From positions 498,501 to 562,500 of the forward strand of contig NC_084923.1 in assembly GCF_958298935.1 (NCBI RefSeq): DNA of 64,000 nt, in the 5' to 3' direction. The DNA is from Phragmites australis (Eukaryota > Streptophyta > Magnoliopsida > Poales > Poaceae). This document shows positions 44,571 to 56,600 of the stretch, one piece after another. A program made the translations under genes and the position numbers. Position 1 is the stretch's first letter. Every line of letters starts with the position of its first letter. The notes beneath the pieces were generated by a model, which had not been told where the DNA came from, did no database searches, and saw nothing but the letters and a program-made list of their open reading frames with translations.

Positions 44571-46063
44571 CCTACTAATCATATATTCTTAATAAACATG
44601 TTAATTACAATAATTATATTGTTATTAATCACCAAAATCACAATCATAATCCAATAGTGCTATTTTCGCTACATATATAACGTCTGTCCTTTCAATACAA
44701 ATACATATAATTAGTACGTTAGTCATACTTTCAAATAATAAGTTAGCAAAATGGGTGATGCTTCATGCTGCTGATCCAGTCCCTAAAATCCTGAATGGTC
44801 AACTAAATTTGTGGTAACTAACCAAATCAGACTAGTTATTCGTTGTTATTCTTTTTAATTGATTGGATTGGATTGATTATTGTTCCTTTTGATTAATCAA
44901 GAGTACCTACATCTGAAGAAACAAAGTCAGACTAGTTGGATTTATATAATTTTTTTATTTTAGAATAGATGGAATGAAATAGGCTATTCACAATTTTTTT
45001 TATTTTTTCTCTTATTTTTCTCATCTCAGTAGCATTAGAATAGAAATCATTTTACATTTCTGCTCAAGTTTGATATAAGGGGTGACGACTATAAACACAA
45101 ATGCGTGTTCTGAAAACGATGCAGAAATTTCAGGAGGCTAAGAACTCAATCTTTTAGGCCAAATTTGGCCTAAATTTTTTTTCGAACCTGACGTAATGAG
45201 GGAGAAACAGATGTAACTTTTTCTATAGATGTTCATAGAGTAAAAAAATATCTAAATCAGAGTCTGTATGTAAAAGTTTTACCTATTTTACCGAAGGCAC
45301 TGAAGGTCACCTATCATATTGCGATCGTTTGCATGAGGTATTCAGACATTCATAAAATATTTATACAAATTTGGATGAAAAAATTTATATGTAAATTATA
45401 ACTCTCGATGAAATTTATAAAATATTTGTACAAATTTGGATGAAGCAAAATCAGTCATTAGTAATGGGTCAAGATTCGACTCGTTACTAATCAGTCATAG
45501 GTGACGGATCATGGTTATAACCCATCACTTATGATATTTGGTAAAGAGGTTAAATAGGATAAAATATCCGGTTTCTATCACAATTACGTGATAAGTGAGG
45601 TGGTAAGGGAGCTACGCGCGCGAGGGAAGACCGTGTGTTGGAGGCCCACGAAACGCAGACTGAAAAATCATATAAGAAATGGCATGACTTACGGGGCATA
45701 TGCAACGGGCCCCTATGTTGGGATGGCTCGAGTGAATTTATTCATTAATTATTAGTGATGAGTCAATGTTACGACCTGTCACTTATGTTCAGCCATTAGT
45801 AACATGTCACCGTTACGACCAGTTGCATATGACCTCATAAGTGACAGGTTACGGTTATAACTTGTCACCTATAACCTTATAAGTCACATATGACATCATA
45901 AATGACATGTCGTGGTTATGATCTGTCACCTATGACCTCATAAGTGATGGGTCTTAACCCGTTACTAATAATGACTCATCAGTGACGTATTCAGAGTGAC
46001 AGTGCTAAACCAGTCACTAATACTGATTATCATCTATCACTAAAGCGCTTTTTTGACGTAGTG

Positions 46064-46849
46064 AAAATTAGTGGAATTAAGCACAAAGGTGGCGATCTTA
46101 ACCGAGCTTTTTGTGCAATGCCATACCTTAGATTTGAAATCTTGCAATCGGATATAAATAAATGTTATATAATAGAGAGATTGACACATCCGTACGTTCT
46201 AGTATAGATGCATGGTTATATGGCCTGTAGCATGAGGGTAGACTTGTTTTTGCTCTGAAAACTGAAGGAGTAATCATCCTCTTCTCTCAACATCTGGTTG
46301 TTTAATTACTAGTACACCCCAAAAAAATACTATAGAGGCCATATTACTTCATGCATGCACTTTTCCTCAAACACTGCCCTACATTATCTAGCCTCATCCT
46401 TCTACTTCAAATTTTCCAGACCGCTTGGAAACTGCATAATCAAGCAATGCTTCACATCGATGCTAGAGGGTTTTGTTTTTGCAGAATCAACACAGGAAAA
46501 GATGATCAAACCAGTCTGAAGAAAACATTTAAAATCCACACAAAATGATCCATTTAAATTGATCACTTAAAATATTGTAACCTTGATCAATTCGATCGGT
46601 TACACATAATCAAAATGGCCAGTGGACAATGGGCGCGGGAGAGCAACAACGATAGCATTGTATTTCTGCTGCTGTTTGCCCTTCTTAATTTATAAGCGCG
46701 CCTCACAAATCTCTCGGCACTTATTCTCTCTCTGTAGGGAGACGGAGGTGGATATGCAGTAGCTAGGCAAAATCAAACAATGGTAGGCAAGAATGAAGGA
46801 TGCATGCAGGAGCGGAAGGGATGGAAGAATGGGGCCGGTCCCGTCCAGT
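46064..46849 (-). repeat. Inverted module A: 3' flank of the truncated gene
   Basis: In reverse complement, 46,850 down to about 46,380 matches 1,311-1,765 of module A. Then 46,375-46,205 matches 27,292-27,480 with no insertion between them, the empty form of the ATAAT site. Positions 46,064-46,205 show no match elsewhere in the window. No gene is present. Confidence 0.8.
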
Positions 46850-47233
46850 TTAGCCTCCGAACTGGAGTTTGGAGTTGTAGGCGGTGCCTGCCTTCCAGTT
46901 GGCGGGGATGACGTCGTCCTGAACGCGCATGCCGCCTCCCTTCGCTGTGAGGCGGATAGACAAGGGGCCCTTGAGCGGCTTGGGGGTGTTGAGCCTCCAG
47001 ATGGTGCCCGACGATTGCTTCATGGGCAGAAACTCGTTGGAGCCCTTCTCCTTGACATCCACCTCGACGATGTCGACGGCGGCGTTCTTGACCAGCAGCT
47101 TCAAGTTGTTGGGGCTGGAGCCGTTCTCGACATGGAAGGCGATCTTGGTGCCCGGGGTCGCGCACCACGCGCCGCCGACCAGCAGTGCCAGTGCCACCGC
47201 CACAGCTAGCTGCAAGGAGGAGGAGGATGCCAT
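46850..47233 (-). CDS. EXPB-like: Truncated beta-expansin, inverted copy 3
   Basis: The product is 127 residues, with the same in-frame loss of the barrel domain as the two direct copies, so all three descend from one deletion event. It has an extra Leu after the serine run. Several substitutions against the other two include Asp-to-Asn changes near residues 50, 82 and 112, Thr-to-Arg in IWRL, and Glu-to-Gln before DDVIP. The equivalents of Tyr189 and Trp223 are again Asn and Ser. The TATA box is intact, which makes this the best candidate for an expressed truncated gene. The ATG context is AAAATGGCA. Role unknown; group-2/3-like secreted wall protein or allergen is the best guess. Confidence 0.8.
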   Translation of the reverse strand: MASSSSLQLAVAVALALLVGGAWCATPGTKIAFHVENGSSPNNLKLLVKNAAVDIVEVDVKEKGSNEFLPMKQSSGTIWRLNTPKPLKGPLSIRLTAKGGGMRVQDDVIPANWKAGTAYNSKLQFGG

Positions 47234-47290
47234 TTTCAATCAATTCCTTCCTAGTCTGGAATTGTGGTGGTGATCGATCGACGGAGCTGG

Positions 47291-47298
47291 TATTTATA
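47291..47298 (-). promoter_or_regulatory. TATA box of inverted truncated gene
   Basis: TATAAATA on the minus strand, 58 bp before the start codon. It is intact, unlike CATAAATA in the direct copies. Confidence 0.8.
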
Positions 47299-47739
47299 CA
47301 CACAGCCTAGCGACCAAAGCAGGGCACACCGACATCATCGCTGCATGTACGGTCGAGGGAGCGAGCTTGTTCAGGACAGGATTGCAACCCCTCTACGGCT
47401 GACCACCATCCGAGGTAGCTAATCCTGTCCTGCTATTATGGTGGAGACATGTCTGCAATTAGTTAATTTAGAGTCGTCCATCGACTTGCATGCATGCATG
47501 CTTTAATTAATTAGTAGTCGTACATATTCATAGATGTATTATTCGAGTGCTAAGAAGATGCTTGACAACTACAATTACGTCTCATTAGACAACTAAGTAT
47601 ATGTTACTATAATTTATACTCAAGTCAAGTTGAAGCATCATATGTACCATACATGCAGAATCTCAGAGCTAGCGGATGAGGGGTACTCTAAGAAAAAAAT
47701 AGATCAGTCTGAGGATATTGGTTGACAATCGCTATGAAA

Positions 47740-48200
47740 GGATTCTCCGGAGCCTTTGGCCTCCGAACTCCCAACAGGAAGCCTGGCCCCCGGAGGCTAC
47801 GGACCCCTTCGGACCACCCCTTCGGCACGTGTGGCCTTCCGAAGATTTGAAGCTACAGCAAGTCCCGCCAGAACCTTCGGCCTCTGGACTTCCAGCAGGA
47901 GGCCGGGCCTCCGGAGGTTGCAGACCCCTTCAGGCCACCCCTCCGGTGCCCATGCAGCCTTCTGAAGCCTAAAGATGTAGCCGGCCATATCAGGGAAGAA
48001 AGGATACCCTCTGTAGCTGACCTGACGCGAGGTGACGAGCGATTAATACCGGTGCAAGTGGTGCTTATCCTGACACCCCCGACAGAGTAGCGTCGGGTCG
48101 CAATTGGCAACTAGCTCACCCCTCAGTGGGCAGGCACCACAATAGTTATCACAATAGATATTTATCTTCTATGTAGGGTAAAAAGTAGTTATCCAGGATA
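47740..48200 (+). mobile_element. GC-rich LTR-like segment with internal tandem repeat
   Basis: Two diverged units of about 115 bp (about 47,745-47,860 and 47,865-47,975) contain CTTCGGCCTCTGGACTTCC-like and CCGGAGGTTGCAGACCCCTT-like words. The open frames across them on both strands reflect the repeat. The following sequence to 48,200 has no gene. Probably a gypsy LTR, unproven. Positions 47,545-47,740 are unassigned. Confidence 0.4.
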
Positions 48201-48212
48201 AGGCCCGGTAAT

Positions 48213-48998
48213 TCGGTCAGGTCCTACTCGGATGCAGACTGGGCTGGCTGCCCGGACACTCACAAGTCTACTTCTGGCTATGCAGTGTTCCTCGGCGACA
48301 GCCTCGTCTCCTGGTCCTCCAAACGGCAGCACACGATGTCGCGCTCCAGTGCTGAGGCAGAATACCGAGATGTTGCCAATGCTGTTGCGGAACCATGCTG
48401 GCTTCGCCAACTCTTGCATGAGTTACACCGCCCTCTACGTCGCGCCACCATCGTCTACTGCGACAACGTCTCCGCCATGTACCTCTCCAACAACTCGGTC
48501 CAGCACCAACGCACGAAGCACATCGAGATCGATCTTCACTTTGTGCATGAACGTGTCGGACTAGGCGACGTCAAGGTGCTCCATGTCCCGACCACTCAAC
48601 AGTTCGCGAACATCTTCACAAAGGGGTTACCGGCGGCGACCTTCGGCGAGTTTCGCTCCAGCCTGAGCGTCCGTGACGCTTCCGCTCCGACTGCGGGGGG
48701 GGGGGGGGGTGTTAGACGACACATCTACGTGCTGCCTCCACATCCGTCACGGCTTGCATGTCCTATACGTATACGGCAGCCATCCATCACGGCTTGCATG
48801 CCTTGCATGCCCAGGCACTGCAACGCCATGCAATCATGCCAGGGAATCACCCGTCCAAGCTTATCGGATGTTTTCCATCTATAGCAAAACTGACTTGCAT
48901 GTATCCCTGATATCTTGCTTCGGTTGTAACCGTGTAATCCTATATATGCCGATCCCGGCCATAATGAAAATCATTGCGTGTTTTGCATCTGATTTGCC
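48213..48998 (+). mobile_element. Copia 3' end: RNase H fragment, poly(G) tract, LTR
   Basis: Positions 48,213-48,690 encode the end of a copia polyprotein: SYSDADWAGCPDTHKSTSGY, SSAEAEYRDVANAVAE, CDNVSAMYLSNNSVQHQRTK and HVPTTQQFANIFTKGLP. The 15-G run at 48,695-48,709 is the polypurine tract, and TGTTAGACGACAC begins the 3' LTR, which ends near 48,998 where expansin flank resumes. The family differs from the copia in module A. The 5' half is absent. It lies inside the inverted expansin block, between its B and A parts. Confidence 0.8.
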
Positions 48999-49968
48999 AC
49001 GCCTTCACCTAAAGTGATTGAGATGTTGTGAGAAGCTGGAAAAGAGGATTTTGGTCTCCCAGATTGCTGTTCATCGCCAATGTTGTATGACAGTATGAGA
49101 GTCTGAGAAGGATTAGGCTAAATGACAACAGCTCGTGGGATTGATAAGAAATATTACAGTATTGTAATGCCATTATGAAGTTAGTGTCACTTAAGTTTAT
49201 CGCTCATGTTTTCACCATTTTATTCATGCCTTGAATGCAGAAGGGGTTGGTGCAGTAAGCCAATAACTCGCCTACTTGGATGCCACTTTTTCTATATAAA
49301 AAATGTAGCATGGCAATACGGATATTGAAATTGCATAGACTGAACCTTCTGGATCAGGGATTTCAACTTCGGTTTATAATTCTTTTCGTGGAATTTCGAT
49401 GAAATTTTAATGCCTCTTGTGGATAACCTCATCATGGTTGAGCTCCCTGGCCTGATGAATGGACGATTCATCCCCGATTTGATTTCTGTCGCTTTATTCC
49501 ATCAAACGGATAACTCGCTTGCCTTTGGTATTTTCTTGTGAAGATGCCAAAGAATCGAGAGAATTTTATTAGCTACTTTCACCGGTCTTGTGATCTAACA
49601 AAAGATCAAGGATACACGTGCAGCTGAAGAAAGAATATAACTTCAAGAGGGGAAAAAAGATTCATTTCAGTCGATCTTTTATAATGTAACCTTGTCAATT
49701 CGAGCGGTTACACATAATCAAAAAGCCGGTGGACAGTGGGTGCGGGAGAGCAAAAACGACAGCATTATATTTCTGCTACTATTTGTCCTCCCCTTTAATT
49801 TATGCACACCTTACAAATCTCTCGGACACTTATTCTCTCTCTATATATCTGTCTGGAGACGGAGATGGAGATGTAGTAGCTAGGCAAAATCAATCAATGG
49901 TAGGCAAGATGCCTATATATCTGTATGGAGCGGAAGGGATGGAAGAATAGGGCCGATGCCCGTCCAGT

Positions 49969-50796
49969 TTAGCCCCCGAACTGGAGTTTGGAGTTGTAGG
50001 CGGTATCTGCCTTCCAGTCGGCGGGGATGACGTCGTCCTCAACGAGCTTGCCGCCTCCCTCGGCGGTGAGGCGGATGGACAAGGGGCCCTTGAGCGGCTT
50101 GGGGGTGTCGAGCCTCCAGATGGTGCCCCACGAGTGCTTCATGGGCAGGAACTCATTGGAGCCCTTCTCCTTGACGTCCACCTCAACGATGTTGCCATCG
50201 CCGGCGACGTTCTTGACGAGCAGCGCCAGGTAGTTGGGGTTGGAGCCTTTCTCGACGTGGAAGGCGATCTTGGTGCCCGCCGGGTACTCGCACTTGACGC
50301 GGCGGAACTGCATGTCGATCTCTCCCGCCTTGCGCAGCTTCTCCTCCTGGCCCTTCTTGGCCATGGCGCCGAAGGCCTTGCCGGCCAGGTCGAAGTGGTA
50401 TCTGGCGATGTGCTCGTAGTTCATGTCGGTGATGTAGACGACGACCGGCTCGCCGGAGCACTCGGCGGGCTTGTCACACTTGATCTCGAAGCAGGAGCCG
50501 CAGCCGAGGCCGTCCTTGAAGATGGGCTCGTTGCCGCACGATGTCATGCCGCTGAAGGGAGGCTTGTCCACGTCCTTGTAGCCGCACGCACCACCTTTGT
50601 CGTCAGGGGCAAAGCCCGCGGGATTGGAGCCGTACCACGTCCCCTTGGCTTCCAGCCACTTGCTGTCGATGGTGGTCGTGATGTTGGGGCCTGGGGGAAC
50701 GTTGGGCGCGCACCACGCGCCGCCGACCAGCAGCGCCAGTGCCACCACCGCCGCCAGCTGCGAGGAGGAGGAGGAGGAGGAGGAGGAGGAGGCCAT
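49969..50796 (-). CDS. EXPB: Beta-expansin / group-1 grass pollen allergen, inverted copy 3
   Basis: The 275-residue product is identical to the two direct copies, and all frames across the gene agree, so the nucleotide sequence is essentially identical too. Signal peptide, VPPGPNIT segment, cysteine set, HFD motif, Tyr189 and Trp223 are all present. The start is the ATG at 50,796-50,794 and there is no intron. It is surrounded by flanks more diverged from copies 1 and 2 on the 5' side, while its 3' flank shares variants with copy 2. Confidence 0.95.
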   Translation of the reverse strand: MASSSSSSSSSSQLAAVVALALLVGGAWCAPNVPPGPNITTTIDSKWLEAKGTWYGSNPAGFAPDDKGGACGYKDVDKPPFSGMTSCGNEPIFKDGLGCGSCFEIKCDKPAECSGEPVVVYITDMNYEHIARYHFDLAGKAFGAMAKKGQEEKLRKAGEIDMQFRRVKCEYPAGTKIAFHVEKGSNPNYLALLVKNVAGDGNIVEVDVKEKGSNEFLPMKHSWGTIWRLDTPKPLKGPLSIRLTAEGGGKLVEDDVIPADWKADTAYNSKLQFGG

Positions 50797-50858
50797 TTTC
50801 ACTCAATTCCTTCCTAGCTAGGCTGGGATTCGTGGTGATGATCGATCGCCGGGGCTGG

Positions 50859-50866
50859 TATTTATA
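50859..50866 (-). promoter_or_regulatory. TATA box of full-length beta-expansin, inverted copy
   Basis: TATAAATA on the minus strand, 63 bp before the ATG. Confidence 0.85.
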
Positions 50867-51179
50867 CACACAGCCCAGCGACCAACGCAGGGCTCGTCCC
50901 TGCATGCACGGTCAATCGAACGAGCTTGTTCAGGACAGGCATCTGCGGCTGACCGCCATCCGAGGTAACTAACCCTCTCCTGCTCGTGGACGAGCGGCAG
51001 ACGAGAAGAGAGGACATCGATGAGGGATGCCGCATGCACGACGTAGCAGCCAACTACTGGAAGTTCTCCTCCAATTACGTTATTAACCAGCTAAGGGAAC
51101 TTTCTTTTGTAATGTAACCTTTGGAACTTATTCGGTCAACTATTGGAACTTTTGTACAATAACATTTGGAACCCATTCA

Positions 51180-52383
51180 ACCAACTACGGGAACTTTCTT
51201 TTGTAATATGTGGAACTTTTGCGCTCGGACCTGGGTGCTTCGGATTGTTTAGCGCTACCGAGAGAATATCATGTTTCCTAACTTTAGTGAAAGAATCTCG
51301 GCTAGTTTTGACTACCTTTTCTTTTACTTATTTTGCAATTGACTGGGTTTCATTATTTCTAAATGTGATTTGTCTGCTTTCAGACAGCTCACCTCTTACA
51401 CGCAAATATGATCGTGATTGTCCCGAGAATTGCAACCAAGGATTCTTGCGGCCTTCCTTGACTAACTTTTCATCATCTGTTTGCCATTTTGCCCTTTCCC
51501 CCATGTTTCTGTAATTGTGTTTGTTCACAGCCTGAAGCTGCTTCTCCTCACTCTCCTATTTGAACTGCTATAAGTTCTTCATCTGCACAAAAGATTCACA
51601 ATCTTCGGCTTTCAAGTGTTTGTAGCTCTCGAAGGGCACCACCCCTTTAGCCAAGTACCAATTAGCAAGCTTGCTCTTAAAGTTTTGATGAAGTTTCGTG
51701 ATCGCTTTCGTTGCTGCCTTGACCACAACATTCATTTGACGCTCACTCATATTTTCAGGGTACTCCAAATACTCCTTGATGTCATTATCGAACAAGTCCA
51801 TCTTCGCTTTGTCACTGAGGTCATCGAACTTAGTCGTTTTTTTTACCCACTCCCGAGCAATGAGCCTTACGACCATCCAGAATCTATTCAAGGCCTTTTT
51901 TTTCGTAGGTATCCCGTCTGCATCGATTCCCATGACGATAACCTTGTCTGTCAACCATTGTGTTTGTGTCCTTGGCTTTCGAGCTCGTACACCACTACCA
52001 GCTGTCTGACTTGGAGAATGCACTTCCTCACAACCATGTGACGTGTCAGAGGATGCTGTCAAAGATGTGTTGGGAGCATAAGGTTGTGGCGTAGATGATC
52101 GACGCGGAGATCTTTTCACCCTCTACATAGAAAACAAGAAGAGTTAACATAAACAAAAAATATTCCTCTATTTAAAAAGTATAAAATGTATTGACTCATC
52201 TCAATACCTCTTTGGAGGGATCGTAGTCGGGGCTACTTGCCCGACGTCAGCTCTCCCGATTACACGGAACAGGGCTCGGGTTGTGCCACGAGTGCTCGCT
52301 TTCGCTGCTGTTGGAGGAGGATGACGGGTGCAAGCTTGGGCTCCGATCCGACCTCTTGCTTGCATCCACCCTATCTTGTACAT
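51180..52383 (-). pseudogene. CACTA TNPA-like gene, best preserved copy (two exons)
   Basis: A first exon-like frame (52,383 to about 52,210) starts MYKIGWMQ and ends PPK before a GTATTG donor. After an intron of about 85 bp, the frame resumes near 52,121 with VKRSPRRSST and runs through KALNRFWMVVRLIAREWVKK, KMDLFDNDIKEYLEYPEN and FKSKLANWYLAKG to a stop after MKNL (51,568). Beyond the stop, coding similarity goes on (NPWLQFSGQSRSYLRVRGEL) to about 51,190. This is the plant Ptta/En/Spm transposase family. The direct copies lack everything before KFDD. The internal direct repeat of the direct copies is absent here. Confidence 0.7.
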
Positions 52384-52390
52384 GAGCGCC

Positions 52391-53656
52391 CTCTAGTGTT
52401 AGCATCATTTATGCTTATAGTTTCTTAGGGGTGATAGTCCTCTTCTACCCCATGGTATTTAATTGACCATTAGATTATTGTTTGCCTAGAAAACAACATA
52501 GTGGATGGATCACTGAAATTATATCACAGAAGTCCACTAAACCACAAGTTCTATCATATTTCATATAACTTCTGTGTATCACAAAAATGATGTTAGACTA
52601 CTACATGTATATGTATATATAATCTTTAATATTTGGAATAATACATATTTATAGATTGCAGAATTGAAGGCAGTCTCTTTACAGGTACTATAACCTTTGT
52701 GTGTGGAAAAGGAATTGAAGGAGAGAAAATGCAAGGATCACAGGGCTGATCTTGTTGATCTATCCACCTTTATAAAATTTTCACATGCACTATTTATAGT
52801 TCATTAACAAATAAAATAATATTGATTTTTATAAAGGGACAATATTAAAGGAAAGGTATGTTGACTCTATTTGGAGAAGGTTCGAGAATTACCAAGCAAA
52901 AAATTGCTACCCAAATTCAATAGTAGGCAATAACACAGTACACATACGTCAAAATTCATCACAAGCAAAAATTGAATAGTAGGCAATAGTTCTACTTCCG
53001 AATAAATCTAGGCATGCCAATTTTGTCGCAGCTAGAACAATCTTATACTTGTAAGATGGGTTGGCGATGGGCCTTGTCTCTTCGGTGCAGTTGTTGGGCT
53101 ACAATTCTGTCGGTTTCCAGAGCAAACAAGTTTGATCATGTAGGCACACGTAGACACGTTCTCGTAGTTGTATGCAATCATGTGGGCTCCATCGATGGGC
53201 AGATGTAGTCTGATGCATAGAGGTATATTCCAGACTCAGATTTTCCAGGAACCAAACAGAAACCACGTCTTTATGTGCAAGACAAGATACAATTAATCGA
53301 CAGAATTTGTTCCAATATGAGACACATCTGAATTCCAACTGCCATCCTCACCACTCTATTCAGGAAAATTGGCAACACAGCAAAAGGAAAAACGAGTCAA
53401 CAGATCCCTATAGCTCCCAAAGAAACAACGCAAGCGAAGATTTCACCTTTTTTCACCTCGCTATACTTCATCTCAACGAGGCGACCCCCTGCCCAGAAAA
53501 TGGTCAAGGGAAACGGATGCTTGGTTCCGAGTTATCAAGGCTTTTCGACAAGCAGTCACTCAAGTGTCAGGTGGCCAGTTTTGTCTTCGCTCTCTTCGCA
53601 GCTGTATGTGCACAAATTTCCTCTGCTTTTGCTGGTTGATCCTGCCAGCTTAACAG
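52391..53656 (-). other. Intergenic DNA and 3' UTR of the SKP1-like gene
   Basis: Positions 52,391-53,000 are AT-rich with no recognised feature. The part close to 53,656 is probably the 3' UTR of the SKP1-like gene. The short open frames here have no domain. Positions 53,632-53,648 contain a 17-base match to the 5' end of eukaryotic 18S rRNA. Confidence 0.4.
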
Positions 53657-56600
53657 TCACCTGTGATTGAACCCTGCACAAATGCAAACAAGATCAAATC
53701 ATTAAATACGAATCAGTTGGCTTACCCAAAAAGAGCATAGGCACCCAGGGAAAACTATGCAGCCAAATCAATGTTCATTATTTTCCAGGTGAACTGGAGA
53801 ATGGATGAAAAGGATGTACCAGTCTATCCTTCTAATCATTTAAACAGTGATGTCGCTGACATAGCACAGATGAAGTCTTAGGACATCAAAGGTAAACAAT
53901 ACTGTGTTGCAGGACAGGCTCTTCCATGGGCCATGTATCAAATGCTGTGGACTGAATGGGATCCTCTAGTGATTTGTGAAATAACCACCATCGCGCTACA
54001 TATTTCACCCTCTAATGGAATGAGTTTATCCTAGAGCATGGTCATTCATGCTCCACTAACGAAGCACAACCCTAGAGCGTGGTGATCCCAGGGTAAAGAG
54101 CACCCCAAAAATACACAAAAAATGCTACAAGTACATTTAATGGAGATCTCCAAAATATTTTATTTTGTTAATCTATTAGTGAACATTAAATAAATATAAG
54201 TTGCTTCGTAAGAGAACTTTTTTGTACCGAAACAAAAGCTAGATGAGAAACAGACTATTGAATACATGATACCTCTGCCAACAGACTAGTCAAGTGAAAC
54301 ACGATCCTTAATACAGAGGATGCACTGCTGAAGCCAAACCATGCCCAAAAGTCTGAACTAGGAACTAGCAGAGCTAACTGCTAAGTCTCATAAAAGTTAA
54401 AACTGGTGCGATTTTAATCTTTAAAGAGCAGGGTACATTCAAATCTCAGAACATAACTATTTCTGCATACAATGTTTGACACTTGCCCCATATCCCCTCG
54501 AACAAAATTCCTACCTTCCTAAGGTTTTCCACTAATCTAACAGGAAAAAAAACTTCACCAAAAAGATTCTGTTCGGAAAAAACTTACCAGAAAATCTCTG
54601 CAGCGAACAATTACCACCAATATGTGATTCAATTCTGTTGTCCTGCCCAAAATGCATTCTTTCAGGCCAAACCGAATTCAACCTCCTGGCAAAGTCCTCC
54701 ACTTCTCTGCATGTTAAAAATGAAGCTTGTCGTTAGCCTTCTGAATACAGGGCACTATTCCATTCATGTCAACAGTAAATGATTTAATAGCCTTCTGAAT
54801 ACAGCCTGGAGCAAATGATGAGCACAAGCAGCAACTCCAAGTGCTAGCAGAAGTTGAGCTTCATGGATTATAGTATCTGGCACAAGTCTTCATTTTCAAT
54901 CGAAAACTCAAACTTAAATTCTAGACATCTCAAAACTTTAAAGATTCAGGGACAAATACAGGCTTTTAAAACAAATGAGAAACAAGCTAGTATGCGCAAA
55001 TAGAGCCACACAACAGGTAACACTTTGGAAGAAAGGAATGTGCCAACGCAGCAAAAATCAAAACTAAACTAAGAGCCTACATGAGTGTACCCATGACATA
55101 TCTTATATCCTCACCTATCAAGCTCTTCTTTCATTGCAGGATCAAGTCCATCATCAAGGTCAGCATCTTCAAAGGCATACTCAACATCATCTGGCACATC
55201 TGAACTTTGGCAAGGAAGTATAGAAATATTACCATTATCCGCTTTGCATGGAACCACACAGCCAGCTCCCTCCTAGACCCTCCAGATAGATCATGTAAGA
55301 AATACAATAATCTATTAAGAATTACACTGCAGTGGAAAAAAAGTTAGGAAGTCCAACCTTATTTACAGGTTCAGGGTAAGCTTTTGGGGGATTCTTAGCA
55401 CTATCCTTCCTTCTTTTGTTCTTTTTCTTACTCTTGGCAGTTTTTCCACCTCCGGAACCTGTCAAAAAGTCATCTAAGGATATTTTTTTAATATAAAAAA
55501 TAATGAGCTCATGGAGCAAATTCTTGTGTGGATATTGGTTTAACTGACTTGAAACAGTTACCAAATTTGACCAAGGTAACAACTTGTGAATAGTACAACA
55601 GAAGGGAATCTTAGGAAGTGAAAAAATGAAAAAAGAACTATTGTACATGACCAAAGGGGGAAGATGCAATCATGCAACGTCATAAAATAATTAGATGCTC
55701 CTGCAGTATTAGTTCAGAATGCTTCTTTTCTCGTGACAGTATCTAATCTAAGTCCAACAGTATTCCAATTAAACGGTACAAAACTTGATGGAAAAGATAA
55801 ATGCAGGACACGATAAACCCTGATGCTACAAAAGCTCGAGATGAGAGATTATTGTTCAGTTCTTCTGGACCCAACCATAATCATATGCCCTCACTGTATT
55901 ACTGTATTGAGCACCAATTTGTAGCTACTTATCGAGGTCATACATAGTAGATAAATTTATGACCAGTCAGTATTCATCAACACTGCAGAATTTCACGGTC
56001 AAAATGGTGAACAGAATAACATAAGTTATATAGTCAATATAACTCACTGTAATTATACCTCCATCCCCATTTATAAAACAAAGTATCTCATCCAAAGATC
56101 TCTCATCCTTTTGCTCTTCTTGTACTTGAACATCCTGAAAATAAAGTGAACTTAAGAATCTAACATAAAACATGAACTGGCTGAAGTGGTAAAATATCAT
56201 TGAACACAACATGTAGAATCAATCAAAGTCACCTTTAGCTTCTGGCGCTCCTGGAGCTCTTTCCGTTTCTTTGCATACAATCGATTCAATAAGCGAATCC
56301 TAGGATCATCGTTTATATTTTTTAGGGGCTCCAATTTCTCTTCCTGATTGCATGCAAATTTTAATAGTAAGTATTGAATGTGTCAATATCTAAAACTATA
56401 AATGGTACTGTTACCTCTGTTAAGTCATCTGGTAAATGAAAAATATCCCGAATTTCCTCAGGTGTCTTTCCTTCAATGATTCGAGCAAGCGCTCGACTAG
56501 TCAGATCAACCAGTGGCTTTAACTGTAGACTGTCTGCTGCAGAAGTCAGTTCGCACAGCCTTTCTGTGTCTATCCTAACAAATTTTTCATCAAATGACTT

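Larger units (their letters stand above)
42630..46063 (+). mobile_element. CACTA DNA transposon, non-autonomous, 3.4 kb
   Basis: Ends are CACTACTTGAAAAA and, inverted, CACTACGTCAAAAA. The flanking 3-bp duplication AAA lies at 42,627-42,629 and 46,064-46,066. Subterminal regions (42,660-43,030 and 45,440-46,040) carry many GTGACGGGTC-like repeats in both orientations. The interior holds a fragment of a receptor kinase gene and a copia-type LTR segment, and no transposase. It would need transposase in trans. Confidence 0.85.
49009..52390 (-). repeat. Inverted module B, copy 3
   Basis: The reverse complement of about 12,400-15,270: TNPA-like relic, promoter, full-length expansin, 3' flank and the link segment that copy 2 has lost. 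Sequence from about 51,140 to 49,700 is practically identical to the direct copies. The TNPA-like part differs more, and here extends further upstream. Confidence 0.9.

Noticed and set aside
46773..47303. 176-codon frame overlapping the inverted truncated expansin
   Set aside because: It is an alternative frame of the gene and its promoter, Arg/Gln-rich, without any recognisable domain.
47718..47988. Overlapping frames on both strands in the GC-rich segment
   Set aside because: They arise from a 115-bp tandem repeat with strong composition bias.
53632..53648. 18S rRNA gene fragment as an rRNA feature
   Set aside because: Only 17 bases match and the flanks do not continue into 18S sequence; kept as a finding only.
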